Position numbers and translations under genes: made by a program
Shown here: positions 1 through 8,862 of the stretch, piece after piece
Numbering within the stretch: the stretch's first letter is position 1
Layout of the letters: the number at the start of each line of letters is the position of its first letter
Assembly: GCA_958418815.1 (NCBI GenBank)
Contig: CATZGB010000024.1
Span: forward strand, 1 to 43,814
DNA length: 43,814 nucleotides
Origin: an uncultured Bacteroidales bacterium
Lineage (GTDB): Bacteria; Bacteroidota; Bacteroidia; Bacteroidales; Muribaculaceae
Direction of reading: 5' to 3'
The notes under the pieces: model-generated
What the model saw: the letters and a program-made list of their open reading frames with translations, nothing else
The model's database searches: none
Told to the model about the DNA's origin: nothing

Positions 1-17
1 CTGTTCTGGGCACATTG

Positions 18-58
18 AAAAATTGCAAGTGATTAAAAATTAATCACTTGCAATTTTT
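18..58. terminator. Perfect 18-bp hairpin, probable bidirectional terminator
   Basis: Bases 18-35 and 41-58 are perfect inverted repeats around a 5-nt loop. The stem ends in a run of T on the plus strand and, read the other way, a run of T on the minus strand. It most likely ends transcription of a gene left of the window. The rest of 59-215 holds no supportable gene. Confidence 0.7.
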
Positions 59-215
59 AGTTTCATCTTCCTCCATCAACACGGAGTCAACCAACCTCCG
101 CCCCCCTGTTTCAACCGAAATAAATCAGTCCGACACATCCCAAACAACCCAAATCAGCCATTTTTAACTTTTATCAATACAAGTATGCCGTCCTCTCGAA
201 CTATCCAATATGCAT

Positions 216-249
216 TTTGACTGTGTACAATGCGATAAAAGTAACTTTC
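216..249 (+). promoter_or_regulatory. Candidate Bacteroidetes promoter for the WG-repeat lipoprotein
   Basis: TTTG at 216-219 is followed by TAACTTTC at 242-249, one base off the TAnnTTTG consensus. The 22-nt spacer is slightly long. The box lies 37 nt before the ATG at 287. Confidence 0.45.
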
Positions 250-286
250 ATATTCCATCTCGATAAAACCAATAATAAAATCCGCC

Positions 287-2047
287 ATGACTAAACTGAT
301 TAAGAAATCCTGCCTATTAGTGGCTATGTTTATAGTATGCATCGCCACATTAGCATCTTGCGGCAATTCAGACCAGGCTAACACCCGCTACGTTGCTGCC
401 AAACTCGTTGACTCCGACATGTGGAGCATCGTCGATGTTACGACCGGCGAAATAATTCACAAAGATGAATTCAAAAGCCAACCTACCATAATCGTTAACG
501 ACAAGTTCTGTGTAAAAAACGAAAGTGGGTTATATGACTACTTTTCAGTTGACAATGTAACAAAACCCATAAACGGTGAAAGTTATCTTTATGCAACTGC
601 ATTTAATGAAAACGATGTTGCTATTGCTGTACTAAAAGGCAAAGGAATTTCAATCATTAATGGAAAATGCGAGGCTGTCGCAAATATTGACAATTCTATT
701 GTTTCCGCTAATGATTTTGCGAATGGTTTCGCAACTGTTTCAAATGATGACAACAAGCATGGATATATCAATGAAAAAGGTGAAATTGTCATCAAGCCGT
801 CCTATGACTTGGCATTCAATTTTTCGGCTGACGGACTTGCAATTGTCGGCAAGGAAGTAAATGATTCAACTAATAAGTATTTTGCAATTGACACCAAGGG
901 AAAAGAATTGTTCTCATTCTCTTCCAATGAATACAAAGACTTTGGCTCTTTTAATAATGGCTATCTTCCTGTACAGAAAGCAAACGGCGATGTTGTATTA
1001 TTGGACAAGACAGGGAAAAAGACAAGTTCTATTGGCAAATGGAAAGGCAATCTCCCCAGTTGGCTTGGATTCAATAATGACGTAATCGTTTTTATGGACG
1101 GGGATGCATATGGCCTGAAAAACAGCAAGGAGGAAATCGTTATCCGCGCAAAATATGATGAGCTTATTCCATTGACTAAGATCAATGACAAATACTATCT
1201 TGCAAAAAAGCAAGAAAAATATGGCGTTGTGGATAAAAATGACAACGTTATCATCCCCTTTGATTATGCAGTACTTGGATATATTAATAAGAACATTCTT
1301 ATTGTTGGAGAGGGTAAATCTTTTAACTTTATGAATAAAGACCTAAAAGATGTTGGCCAGAACAACTATACCAATCTTTCCTTTATGACTGGTTCATCTA
1401 TTTACAGCAACTATTTCAATGCCGAAAAGGAAGCTCGAAAAATTATATCCAACATAACAGACACCACTTTCTTTAAGACACGTAAAGGAATGACACTCCG
1501 AGACTTCAAAGACAAACTTAGCGGTTATAAATATGCCGACATGAGCGAGTCCACATTGCATGATTACGACTATCCATTCTCTTACTTGTATGGCTTTGAT
1601 AAAAACCTTTCTTCTCAACGATACGAATACATATACGGATATCGCTTTCCGACGTCACCTGAATATAATTACAACGCAAATCTTTCAGCCGTATTTGCTA
1701 TAAATAGCACCTTTGAGAAATTTCAACCAGGTTCAGAAGAAGCACTAGCCAAAGCATTTGATTCTCAAATTCAGAAGGCCGGATTTAAACCGGTTGAGGG
1801 AAAAGCCAATTGGTTCAAGAATGAAAAAGACATTGCCGTAGCATTAGCCTATAACAATGGAACTGTTACTGTAATGTGTGCATACTTACCTCGCTATATG
1901 GAGTTAAAGGCAGAACGTAACCCACGTGAAGAAACCTCCAAGGACAATGTTCAGGTAGATTATGTAGACACGTTTGGCCTAGAAAAATTTGAAAGTCCTG
2001 TTGCAGTTGACACTGTTGCGGCAATTGAAGATGTCATTGAAAAGTAA
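287..2047 (+). CDS. WG-repeat lipoprotein
   Basis: This 586-aa protein is exported and lipid-anchored: a basic, hydrophobic leader ends in the lipobox LASC (residues 22-25). The body contains repeated blocks of the WG/KWG type, for example GYINEKGEIVIKPSYD and YGVVDKNDNVIIPFDY, in which a glycine-tyrosine strand leads into an 'IIP..YD' strand. WG repeats form beta-propeller-like or solenoid surfaces with no fixed function, so no activity is assigned. The C-terminal third (from about residue 370) has no repeat I recognise. The gene is clearly more AT-rich than the genes after it and stands alone between terminator hairpins, so it may be a later acquisition or a fast-evolving accessory gene. 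The repeat family is fairly sure; the role is unknown. Confidence 0.85.
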   Translation: MTKLIKKSCLLVAMFIVCIATLASCGNSDQANTRYVAAKLVDSDMWSIVDVTTGEIIHKDEFKSQPTIIVNDKFCVKNESGLYDYFSVDNVTKPINGESYLYATAFNENDVAIAVLKGKGISIINGKCEAVANIDNSIVSANDFANGFATVSNDDNKHGYINEKGEIVIKPSYDLAFNFSADGLAIVGKEVNDSTNKYFAIDTKGKELFSFSSNEYKDFGSFNNGYLPVQKANGDVVLLDKTGKKTSSIGKWKGNLPSWLGFNNDVIVFMDGDAYGLKNSKEEIVIRAKYDELIPLTKINDKYYLAKKQEKYGVVDKNDNVIIPFDYAVLGYINKNILIVGEGKSFNFMNKDLKDVGQNNYTNLSFMTGSSIYSNYFNAEKEARKIISNITDTTFFKTRKGMTLRDFKDKLSGYKYADMSESTLHDYDYPFSYLYGFDKNLSSQRYEYIYGYRFPTSPEYNYNANLSAVFAINSTFEKFQPGSEEALAKAFDSQIQKAGFKPVEGKANWFKNEKDIAVALAYNNGTVTVMCAYLPRYMELKAERNPREETSKDNVQVDYVDTFGLEKFESPVAVDTVAAIEDVIEK

Positions 2048-2114
2048 GTTCAATAATCCCTTATCGTTTTAATCGCGGATTATTTGATTGTTCCGTTAAC
2101 GACTGATTACAACA

Positions 2115-2158
2115 CCCCGGCTACCGCGTCGATATGATGCAACTGCCGGGGCTTTTGT
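2115..2158 (+). terminator. Intrinsic terminator after the WG-repeat gene
   Basis: CCCCGGC at 2115-2121 pairs with GCCGGGG at 2145-2151 over a 23-nt loop and is followed by CTTTTGTTG. It lies about 70 nt after the WG-repeat stop codon. Confidence 0.55.
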
Positions 2159-2198
2159 TGTTTAAGTTGGCACACTGCTATCTACTAAATAGACGGAG

Positions 2199-2345
2199 TA
2201 AAAATTAAATGACCGCCTTGTCACAGACAAGCCAGACCTCACAGACGCTTATATGAAGCATGTTAAAGATGACCATCCAATAACCGAAGTATGGTTGAAC
2301 GAAAATGGCCATCTAAGGATGCAATATAAAAAGCCAGAGGAATGA
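2199..2345 (+). pseudogene. Possible gene remnant or 30-aa ORF
   Basis: The interval 2159-2428 has no normal gene. One frame from about 2199 to the TGA at 2343-2345 reads like real protein: a charged stretch ending ITEVWLNENGHLRMQYKKPEE. It has no start codon except an internal ATG at 2253 (30 aa) and runs into an in-frame TAA upstream. This may be the surviving 3' end of a decayed gene or a chance reading frame. I do not recognise a family. Confidence 0.25.
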
Positions 2346-2428
2346 TTGCTCATCCCTCATTCTGATGAGAAACCGGAGGCCATTAACCACGGATTTCTCA
2401 ATGCAAAATTGGATGCCGGGGGACGGGG

Positions 2429-2827
2429 TCAGGAGATGCCCAGCAGCTCGATTTCGAAGATGAGGGTGGAGCCGCCGGGGATGCCGGGTTGGCTGAAACG
2501 TCCATAGCCTTGCTCGGCGGGGATGTAGATCTCCCATTTGTCGCCGACATGCATCTGCTGGAGGGCGATGATCCATCCAGGGATGAGGTCGCGCAGGCGG
2601 AATGCCGGGGCCACTCCTCCTCGGCTACTGTCAAATGTCTTGCCGTTGATTGTCTTCCCTACATAGTGGGCCGTCACGACGCTGTTTCGGTTGGGCGTCG
2701 CCCCCTTTGCGTTGCCGTTTTTCACCACTTTGCACAACACCCCTTTGTCGAGGGGCCTGACTCCCGGCTCTTTCGCCTTGTCGGCAAGCCACTGCCGGTT
2801 CTTTTCTATGTATTCCTGTTTTGCCAT
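2429..2827 (-). CDS. FKBP-type peptidyl-prolyl cis-trans isomerase
   Basis: It catalyses cis-trans isomerisation at proline bonds. From the ATG at 2827 the protein is 132 aa. Residues about 45-130 form one FKBP domain with the family signatures VTAHYVGK, FDSS, IPGWIIALQQMHVGDKWEIYIP, a GYG turn and the closing FEIELLGIS. The Trp in PGW and the aromatic strand residues that line the FKBP pocket are present. There is no signal peptide, so a cytoplasmic site is likely. The N-terminal 40 residues resemble the short linker of FklB-like proteins, but no dimerisation domain is present. An upstream in-frame ATG at 2857 would add ten residues lacking family character, so 2827 is preferred. It is divergent from the PorE-like gene. 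Confidence 0.9.
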   Translation of the reverse strand: MAKQEYIEKNRQWLADKAKEPGVRPLDKGVLCKVVKNGNAKGATPNRNSVVTAHYVGKTINGKTFDSSRGGVAPAFRLRDLIPGWIIALQQMHVGDKWEIYIPAEQGYGRFSQPGIPGGSTLIFEIELLGIS

Positions 2828-2906
2828 CGTCGTTGTCAGAGATAATTCAGTCATCAAAAGCGGACTCCGGCAAGTGGAAACACCTCCAACTCCGGGGCCG
2901 CCTTTG

Positions 2907-2914
2907 CAAAGTTA
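2907..2914 (-). promoter_or_regulatory. -7 box TAACTTTG upstream of the FKBP gene
   Basis: On the minus strand this is an exact TAnnTTTG match, 80 nt before the preferred ATG at 2827. No good TTTG -33 box is visible. Confidence 0.5.
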
Positions 2915-3066
2915 CGCATTTTCGACCACCTGGCATCACGGCGACAAGTGATTTTTCGGCTTCCCCGCCCGGCATCCCCCGCCGGCTCTCGCATCTTTTC
3001 CCCTGCATGACATACGAATTGCCCGCGCTCCCGCGTTATTCTTATTGTATGCAATTCATCCGAGAC

Positions 3067-5061
3067 ATGAAATCATCCATCCATAAGGCCGCTGCGCCCT
3101 TTGTCATCATCTGCTCCATGATGCTGGCCCTTGCGCTATCAGGTTGCGGTGGCGCCAAGCTTTCGGTCGCCAACGAGCAATACGAGCGCGGGGAGTATTT
3201 CGATGCCCAGAAGACTTACCGCAAGATATACAACAAGCTGACAAAACGCGAGGAGCGGCCTCAGCGCGGGGTGGTGGCATACCAGATGGGACTGTGTTAC
3301 GAGAAACTCGGAATGAGCGCGAGGGCATCAGCCGCGTTCGCCAACGCCATCCGCTACCAGTATCCCGACTCCACGGCAATCCTGCTGATGGCCAAGTCGC
3401 TCCAGGAGGAGGGTAAATACGCCCAGGCCATCAAGGCTTACGATGAATACCTGTCGCTCGACCCTAAATCGGCTGTCGCCCAGACCGGCCTGTCGGGGTG
3501 CCGCTGGGCGTTGAACCAGAAAGGACACCCGACGCGCTACATCGTCAAGCAATCCAAACTCTTCAACTCGCGTCGCGCCGACTTCGCCCCGATGTTCCTT
3601 GACCGCTCCACTGCCGACGTGGTGTATTTCACCTCGACCAACGAGAAGGTCACCGGCGACCGCAAAAGCGAAATCACCGGGATGAAGAAAGGCGACATAT
3701 GGATGTCGCGCAAAAACGAGAAAGGGGAATGGCAACGCCCCGAGCCTGCCGAGGGGGAACTCAACACCGAGATGGACGAGGGGGTATGCTCATTCACCCC
3801 TGACGGCTCCACGATGTATCTCTCCCGCGCGAGACGCGAGCCCAACGCGGCCACATCGGTGGAAATCTTCACCTCGCAACGCTCCGACGCCCAATGGAGC
3901 GCCCCTGTGAAATTCGAGATACTCAACGACACGGTTTCGGCTGTCGGCCATCCGGCCGTAAGCCCCGACGGGAAATGGCTCTACTTCACATCTGACATGC
4001 CCGGAGGCTCAGGCGGCAAGGACATCTGGCGCATCAACCTGCTCGACCGCGTCGGGTCGCTCGAAAACCTCGGGGAATTCATCAACACCCCAGGCGACGA
4101 GATGTTTCCCTACGTCCGCACCGACTCCATCCTGTATTTCGCCTCCGACGGGCATCCGGGATTCGGCGGCCTCGACCTTTTCAAGGCAACGCTGACCCCG
4201 TCGGGAGGATGGAAAGTTGAGAACATGGGGCAGCCGGTCAACTCATCGGCTGATGACTTCGGCATCACTTTCGGCCAGGGAGAGTCAGGATTCTTCTCCT
4301 CCAACCGTGGTGACGGCCGAGGCTACGACCACATCTATTCATTCATCCTGCCCGACCTCGAGATATGGATTTCAGGATGGGTGCTTGACCGCGACGAAGA
4401 GCCGGTGCCAAACGCGGTGATCCGCATCATCGGCAAGGACGGCTCCAACCAGAAAGCTGTCGCCAAGCCTGACGGTTCATTCCGGTTCCCGCTACAGCGC
4501 GGAGTCGACTACGTGATGCTCGCCGGGGCCAAAGGCTACCTCAACGCCAAGCAGGAGTTCACATCCGACACAGCTGAAGAGGACGCCGAATACAGCGTCG
4601 ACTTCATACTCGCCTCCATAAGCAAACCCGTCGTGATCGACAACATCTTCTACGACTTCGACAAGGCCACATTGCGCCCGGAGTCAAAAGAAGCCCTCGA
4701 CGAGATGGCCCAGGTGATGCGCGACAACCCCAACATCACCATCGAGATGGCCTCCCACACCGACCGCAAGGGGTCGGAGGAATACAACATCAACCTCTCG
4801 GGCCGACGCGCAAAATCGGTCATCGACTACCTGATATCAGTCGGCATAAAACCCGACCGTCTTCAATCCCAAGGCTACGGCAAGAGCCGTCCGAAGACAA
4901 TCACCAAGAAACTCGCCCGCCTCTATCCCCAGTTCAAAGAGGGGGACACGCTCACCCCGGAGTTCATCGAGACACTGTCTGAGGAGGACGCGGCCGTGGC
5001 AGACCAGATAAACCGCCGCACAGAGTTCCAGGTGCTTTCCATTGACTACGAAATGTACTGA
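3067..5061 (+). CDS. PorE-like OmpA-family lipoprotein (TPR, PD40 propeller, CRD, OmpA)
   Basis: This is a 664-aa outer-membrane lipoprotein starting at the ATG at 3067, which opens a leader ending in the lipobox LSGC (residues 24-27). In order it shows TPR helices (about 30-150), a PD40/WD40-like beta-propeller with repeats such as GHPAVSPDGKWLYFTSD (about 165-425), a carboxypeptidase-regulatory-like domain (about 435-510), and a C-terminal OmpA domain with FYDFDKATLRPES and SHTDRKGS..YN..LS.RRA, the residues that bind diaminopimelate in peptidoglycan. This order is that of PorE (PG1058), which ties the type IX secretion machinery to the cell wall, but related proteins exist in bacteria without T9SS. 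The open frame reaches back to 2821, but those 82 residues lack a leader and overlap the FKBP gene. A GSCFA gene follows after 3 nt. Confidence 0.85.
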   Translation: MKSSIHKAAAPFVIICSMMLALALSGCGGAKLSVANEQYERGEYFDAQKTYRKIYNKLTKREERPQRGVVAYQMGLCYEKLGMSARASAAFANAIRYQYPDSTAILLMAKSLQEEGKYAQAIKAYDEYLSLDPKSAVAQTGLSGCRWALNQKGHPTRYIVKQSKLFNSRRADFAPMFLDRSTADVVYFTSTNEKVTGDRKSEITGMKKGDIWMSRKNEKGEWQRPEPAEGELNTEMDEGVCSFTPDGSTMYLSRARREPNAATSVEIFTSQRSDAQWSAPVKFEILNDTVSAVGHPAVSPDGKWLYFTSDMPGGSGGKDIWRINLLDRVGSLENLGEFINTPGDEMFPYVRTDSILYFASDGHPGFGGLDLFKATLTPSGGWKVENMGQPVNSSADDFGITFGQGESGFFSSNRGDGRGYDHIYSFILPDLEIWISGWVLDRDEEPVPNAVIRIIGKDGSNQKAVAKPDGSFRFPLQRGVDYVMLAGAKGYLNAKQEFTSDTAEEDAEYSVDFILASISKPVVIDNIFYDFDKATLRPESKEALDEMAQVMRDNPNITIEMASHTDRKGSEEYNINLSGRRAKSVIDYLISVGIKPDRLQSQGYGKSRPKTITKKLARLYPQFKEGDTLTPEFIETLSEEDAAVADQINRRTEFQVLSIDYEMY

Positions 5062-5064
5062 AGC

Positions 5065-5931
5065 ATGCAGTTCCGCACAGAAATCAGCCCCCTTCCCGGC
5101 CTGCGGGGAAGCATATCCCACTCCACCCCCGTATGGACCATCGGCTCATGCTTCGCCGACAACATCGGCGACCGGATGCTCTCCGAAGGATTCGACATTG
5201 AGGTCAATCCGCTGGGCACACTCTACAATCCGCTCAGCATGCTCAACTCCGTGGCGACACTCGCCGAGGGGCGCACCTACACCCCATCCGACTTTTTCCC
5301 CCACGAAGGAAAATTCCGCAGCTACGACTTCCACTCGGTCTACTCCCGTCCCACGGCTGAGGCCGCGGCCGAACTGGTAAACACCCGCCTTGAAAGCCTG
5401 CGCGCCGCCTTGCCACACCTCTCCACCCTCATGCTCACCTTCGGATCGGCCCGCTGCTTTCGCCTTAAATCGACCGGTCAGGCGGTCGCCAACTGCCACA
5501 AACAGCATCCCGACCTCTTCCGTGTCGAAGACCTCTCGGTCGACACCTGCGCCGAAGCCATCTCCGAGACAGTCTCCCTGATGCGCCGCGTCGCCCCGCA
5601 GCTTTCACGAGTGATACTCACAGTCAGCCCCATCCGCCACAAATCATACGGTCTCCACGCCGACAAGCTCTCAAAGGCCACCCTGCTGCTGGCCTGCGAC
5701 AAAATAGTCAATTCCGACCCTGAATCCATCATATATTTCTCATCATACGAAATCATGATGGATGACCTGCGCGACTACCGCTTCTACGCCTCAGACATGA
5801 CGCATCCCTCCGATGTCGCGGTTGATTACATCTACGACATCTTCTCGCGCACATTTTACTCCGACACGACAATGCGCGAGGCCGCCACACGTCTACGCGA
5901 GTTCCGCCGCTCGCTCCACCGTCCTCGCTGA
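5065..5931 (+). CDS. GSCFA-domain protein
   Basis: This 288-aa protein carries the family signature near the N-terminus (TIGSCFADNIGDR, about residues 26-38) followed by NPLGTLYNPLS. Later blocks such as LTFGSARCF, ILTVSPIRHK and a C-terminal DMTHPSDVAVDYI fit an SGNH/GDSL-like esterase fold, with Ser in GSCFA and Asp/His in the late block as likely catalytic residues. No signal peptide is seen. The gene begins 3 nt after the PorE-like gene, so the two are almost certainly co-transcribed, suggesting an envelope-related substrate. The substrate is unknown. Confidence 0.85.
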   Translation: MQFRTEISPLPGLRGSISHSTPVWTIGSCFADNIGDRMLSEGFDIEVNPLGTLYNPLSMLNSVATLAEGRTYTPSDFFPHEGKFRSYDFHSVYSRPTAEAAAELVNTRLESLRAALPHLSTLMLTFGSARCFRLKSTGQAVANCHKQHPDLFRVEDLSVDTCAEAISETVSLMRRVAPQLSRVILTVSPIRHKSYGLHADKLSKATLLLACDKIVNSDPESIIYFSSYEIMMDDLRDYRFYASDMTHPSDVAVDYIYDIFSRTFYSDTTMREAATRLREFRRSLHRPR

Positions 5932-5977
5932 AAACCCACAGCCTCCACAGCGCGTCCCCAAAAGAATCCACCAGGGA

Positions 5978-6009
5978 TTTGGAGGGGTCGGGGGATTGTC
6001 GTAATTTTG
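5978..6009 (+). promoter_or_regulatory. Promoter of murF-alr
   Basis: TTTG at 5978-5981 is followed after 20 nt by TAATTTTG at 6002-6009, an exact Bacteroidetes housekeeping pattern. It ends 14 nt before the ATG at 6024, so the 5' leader is very short. Confidence 0.75.
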
Positions 6010-6023
6010 CGGGTGATTTTTTA

Positions 6024-8477
6024 ATGAGACAGACAAGGATGTTCGAGGATTTGATTCCGCTGACCGATTCGCGGTCACTCTCCGATGCCCCACGCACCGT
6101 TTTTTTCGCATTGCGCACCGCCACCGGCGATGGCCACCGTTTCATCCCGGAGCTTTACAGGCGCGGGGTAAGGCATTTCGTGGTCGACACTGATTACCAG
6201 ACACCTGCCGCAGAAACCGATTTCGCAGGGGCCGCATTCCACCGGGTGGAATCCCCCCTCGCGGCATTGCAGGCATACGCCTCCCTCCGGCGCGACAGAT
6301 TTGACGGCAAAGTCATAGGCATCACCGGCAGCCGGGGCAAGACAATGGTCAAGGAATGGCTCGGCTCAGTGGTGTCTCCCGAATGGCGCGTATGCCGCAG
6401 CCCCCGCAGCTACAACTCCCAGATTGGTGTTCCCCTCTCCGTATGGCGGCTCTCGCCAAGCGACAACCTCGGCATTTTCGAGGCAGGCATATCGCGCGCC
6501 GGAGAGATGGAGACCCTCGCCTCAATCATCCGCCCAGAAATCACGGTAATCACCAACATCGGCCCGGAGCATGCCGATGGCTTCACATCCGAGGAGGAGA
6601 AAATCCGCGAGAAACTGTCGCTCGCCCGCGACTCAAAGACCATCGTGTATTGCGCCGACAATCACCTGCTGAGACAGGCTGCGCTCACCCTTTACCCCGA
6701 CAAGCGGCATATGTCATGGAGCATGAACGGACTGAACGCCGACGCCACCCTGCAAGTCGCCACATCTCCGCTCCCCGACGACCACACCCTCGTAAGATAC
6801 ACGCTCCCGGAGTCACACGAATCCGGAGAGTTGACATTGCCATTCAACACCCCCTGGCAGGTCGAGAACGCCCTGACCGTTCTGGCCACGATGCTCGCCA
6901 TCGGTTATGACGCCCCCGCCATATCATCCCGGCTCTCGCGCCTGCAGCCTGTCGGCACCCGCATGCAGGTAAGCGCGGGGGTCAACGACTCCCTGATTGT
7001 CCACGACGACTACACCTGCGACCTGCCGTCGCTCTCCATCGCGCTTGACTTCACCCACCGTCGTCTCACTTCTGGCCGCCGCCTCACCGTCATCCTCTCT
7101 GACATCGACAGCGACGGCGCTGACCTGGCCACAATTTACCGCGAAGCCGGGGAGACCCTGCGCCTGCGCGGCGTGAGCCGCCTGATTGGCATCGGAGAGG
7201 AAATATCGCGCCACTTCGCTGAAACCGCCCTTCCCGGCAGCCATTACCCATCGACCGAAGCATTCCTGCAGGCGGTGACACCCACTGATTTCAGTTCCGA
7301 GCTGATTCTCATAAAAGGCTCGCCGGCATTCGGTTTCGACAAGATAGTCAACCATCTTGAGGCAAAGACCCACGAGACCGTGCTGGAAGTCAACCTCGAT
7401 GCCATGGTCGACAACTTCAACTTCTTCCGCTCCAAGCTCAAGCCTGCTACCGGGATTGTCGCCATGGTCAAAGCCTCAGGCTACGGGGCCGGCTCCCTTG
7501 AGCTTGCCAAGACCCTCCAGGCCCATGGGGCCGCCTATCTGGCCGTCGCCGTGGGAGATGAGGGGGCCGAACTGCGCAACGCCGGCATCACCATGCCGAT
7601 AATGGTGCTCAACCCCATGGTGCTGAACTACACCCAGCTCTTCGACAACAGGCTCGAACCTGAGATTTTCAGTTTCGAGTCGCTCGACCAGATAATCTTC
7701 GAGGCCCGACGCGCGGGCATATCAGGCTATCCTATCCACATAAAACTCGATTCCGGCATGCACCGGCTCGGATTCCGCGAAGAGGAGCTGCCCCGTCTGC
7801 TCCAACAACTCGACGGCCAGACCGAGGTGACAGTGAAATCGGTGTTCTCTCACCTCGCCACAGCCGACTGCCTCGACCAGGACGACTACACCCGCCGGCA
7901 ACTCGACTATTACACCCGCTGCGCCGACCTGATTGTCAGCCACTTCCCACACAAGGTGCTTCGCCATGTGCTGAACACCGCCGGCATACTGCGTTTCCCC
8001 CAGTACCAGTTCGACATGGTGCGACTCGGAATCGGACTCTATGGCATACCTGTGCTGAACAACGGCACCGAATCCCCCCTGCGGCCCATCTCCTCCCTGC
8101 GCTCCGTGGTCATCGCCCTGCGCCGCTGGGAACAGACCGAGACCGTGGGATACGGACGGCGCGGCGTGCTTTCCCGCCCAAGCCTGATTGCCACCGTGCC
8201 CATCGGATACGCCGACGGATTCAACCGCCATTGCGGCCGTGGCAACTGGAAAGTGGCCGTCAACGGCCACCTCTGCCCCACCGTCGGCAACATCTGCATG
8301 GACACATGCATGGTCGACGTCACCGATGTGCCTGACGTGCGCACCGGCGACCCGGTGGTGATTTTCGGGCCGGAGAATCCGGCCACAGAGATGGCCCGCG
8401 TGCTCGACACCATCCCATACGAGTGCCTGACCTCGGTCTCCCCCCGTGTGCGCCGCGTCTACTTCCGCGAGAGCTGA
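6024..8477 (+). CDS. murF-alr: Bifunctional UDP-MurNAc-tripeptide:D-Ala-D-Ala ligase / alanine racemase
   Basis: This 817-aa fusion makes D-alanine and builds the pentapeptide precursor of peptidoglycan in the cytoplasm. The first half (about 1-450) is a Mur ligase: ATP-binding loop ITGSRGKT, then NIGPEHADGF and a C-terminal Mur domain. The second half (about 455-815) is a fold-III PLP alanine racemase: MVKASGYGAG holds the PLP lysine, and TVGYGRRG and IGYADG are the late Tyr-containing blocks. MurF-Alr fusions are known in Bacteroidetes. The MurF half looks somewhat divergent, so whether it ligates or only retains the fold cannot be settled by eye. The ATG at 6024 is preferred because a promoter box ends at 6009; the frame extends to 5979 without support. 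Confidence 0.93.
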   Translation: MRQTRMFEDLIPLTDSRSLSDAPRTVFFALRTATGDGHRFIPELYRRGVRHFVVDTDYQTPAAETDFAGAAFHRVESPLAALQAYASLRRDRFDGKVIGITGSRGKTMVKEWLGSVVSPEWRVCRSPRSYNSQIGVPLSVWRLSPSDNLGIFEAGISRAGEMETLASIIRPEITVITNIGPEHADGFTSEEEKIREKLSLARDSKTIVYCADNHLLRQAALTLYPDKRHMSWSMNGLNADATLQVATSPLPDDHTLVRYTLPESHESGELTLPFNTPWQVENALTVLATMLAIGYDAPAISSRLSRLQPVGTRMQVSAGVNDSLIVHDDYTCDLPSLSIALDFTHRRLTSGRRLTVILSDIDSDGADLATIYREAGETLRLRGVSRLIGIGEEISRHFAETALPGSHYPSTEAFLQAVTPTDFSSELILIKGSPAFGFDKIVNHLEAKTHETVLEVNLDAMVDNFNFFRSKLKPATGIVAMVKASGYGAGSLELAKTLQAHGAAYLAVAVGDEGAELRNAGITMPIMVLNPMVLNYTQLFDNRLEPEIFSFESLDQIIFEARRAGISGYPIHIKLDSGMHRLGFREEELPRLLQQLDGQTEVTVKSVFSHLATADCLDQDDYTRRQLDYYTRCADLIVSHFPHKVLRHVLNTAGILRFPQYQFDMVRLGIGLYGIPVLNNGTESPLRPISSLRSVVIALRRWEQTETVGYGRRGVLSRPSLIATVPIGYADGFNRHCGRGNWKVAVNGHLCPTVGNICMDTCMVDVTDVPDVRTGDPVVIFGPENPATEMARVLDTIPYECLTSVSPRVRRVYFRES

Positions 8478-8483
8478 CGCGCC

Positions 8484-8765
8484 TCAGGGATTGAGCAGGT
8501 CGGGATTGAAGAAATCCATTATCTCACGCGTGTGAGACAGCAACAGCTCAGCCGGGCCTCCCGGGTCAAGCTGCGAGCCGGCCTCGTAAGCCGATATCGC
8601 CTCGCCGCGTCGTCCGGCTTTCCAGAGTATCTTCCCCTTCTCGGCCAGCAGCAGCCCGCGCTCTCCATCGGTCAAGGCCCCTGCGGCCATCGCGTCAAGA
8701 ATCTCAAGTTGCTCGTCAGCACCTTTTCCGGCGATTGTTTGTTTAATATTTTGAGGAGTCAGCAT
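8484..8765 (-). CDS. Small TPR-like cytoplasmic protein
   Basis: This 93-aa protein has helix pairs of TPR type (LAEKGKILWKAGRRGEAISAYE, then a second helix after LDPGGPAEL) ending in a FFNPDLLNP tail. TPRs bind proteins or peptides, and no partner is visible. It lacks a signal peptide. Its stop codon lies 6 nt from the murF-alr stop, tail-to-tail, and it is divergent from the phosphatase gene. The tail sequence after the TPR suggests a small conserved family rather than a chance ORF. Confidence 0.65.
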   Translation of the reverse strand: MLTPQNIKQTIAGKGADEQLEILDAMAAGALTDGERGLLLAEKGKILWKAGRRGEAISAYEAGSQLDPGGPAELLLSHTREIMDFFNPDLLNP

Positions 8766-8862
8766 AAATTCGTATTTTCGTGGCTATATTGCATTTATAT
8801 GAATGCCGCGGAGCATTGTCAAGACTCCGCGCTGCAAATATAACTATAAAACTTGAAAACAA

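Noticed and set aside
2821..3066. 82-residue upstream extension of the PorE-like gene
   Set aside because: It would bury the lipoprotein leader and overlap the FKBP start; the lipobox requires the start at 3067.
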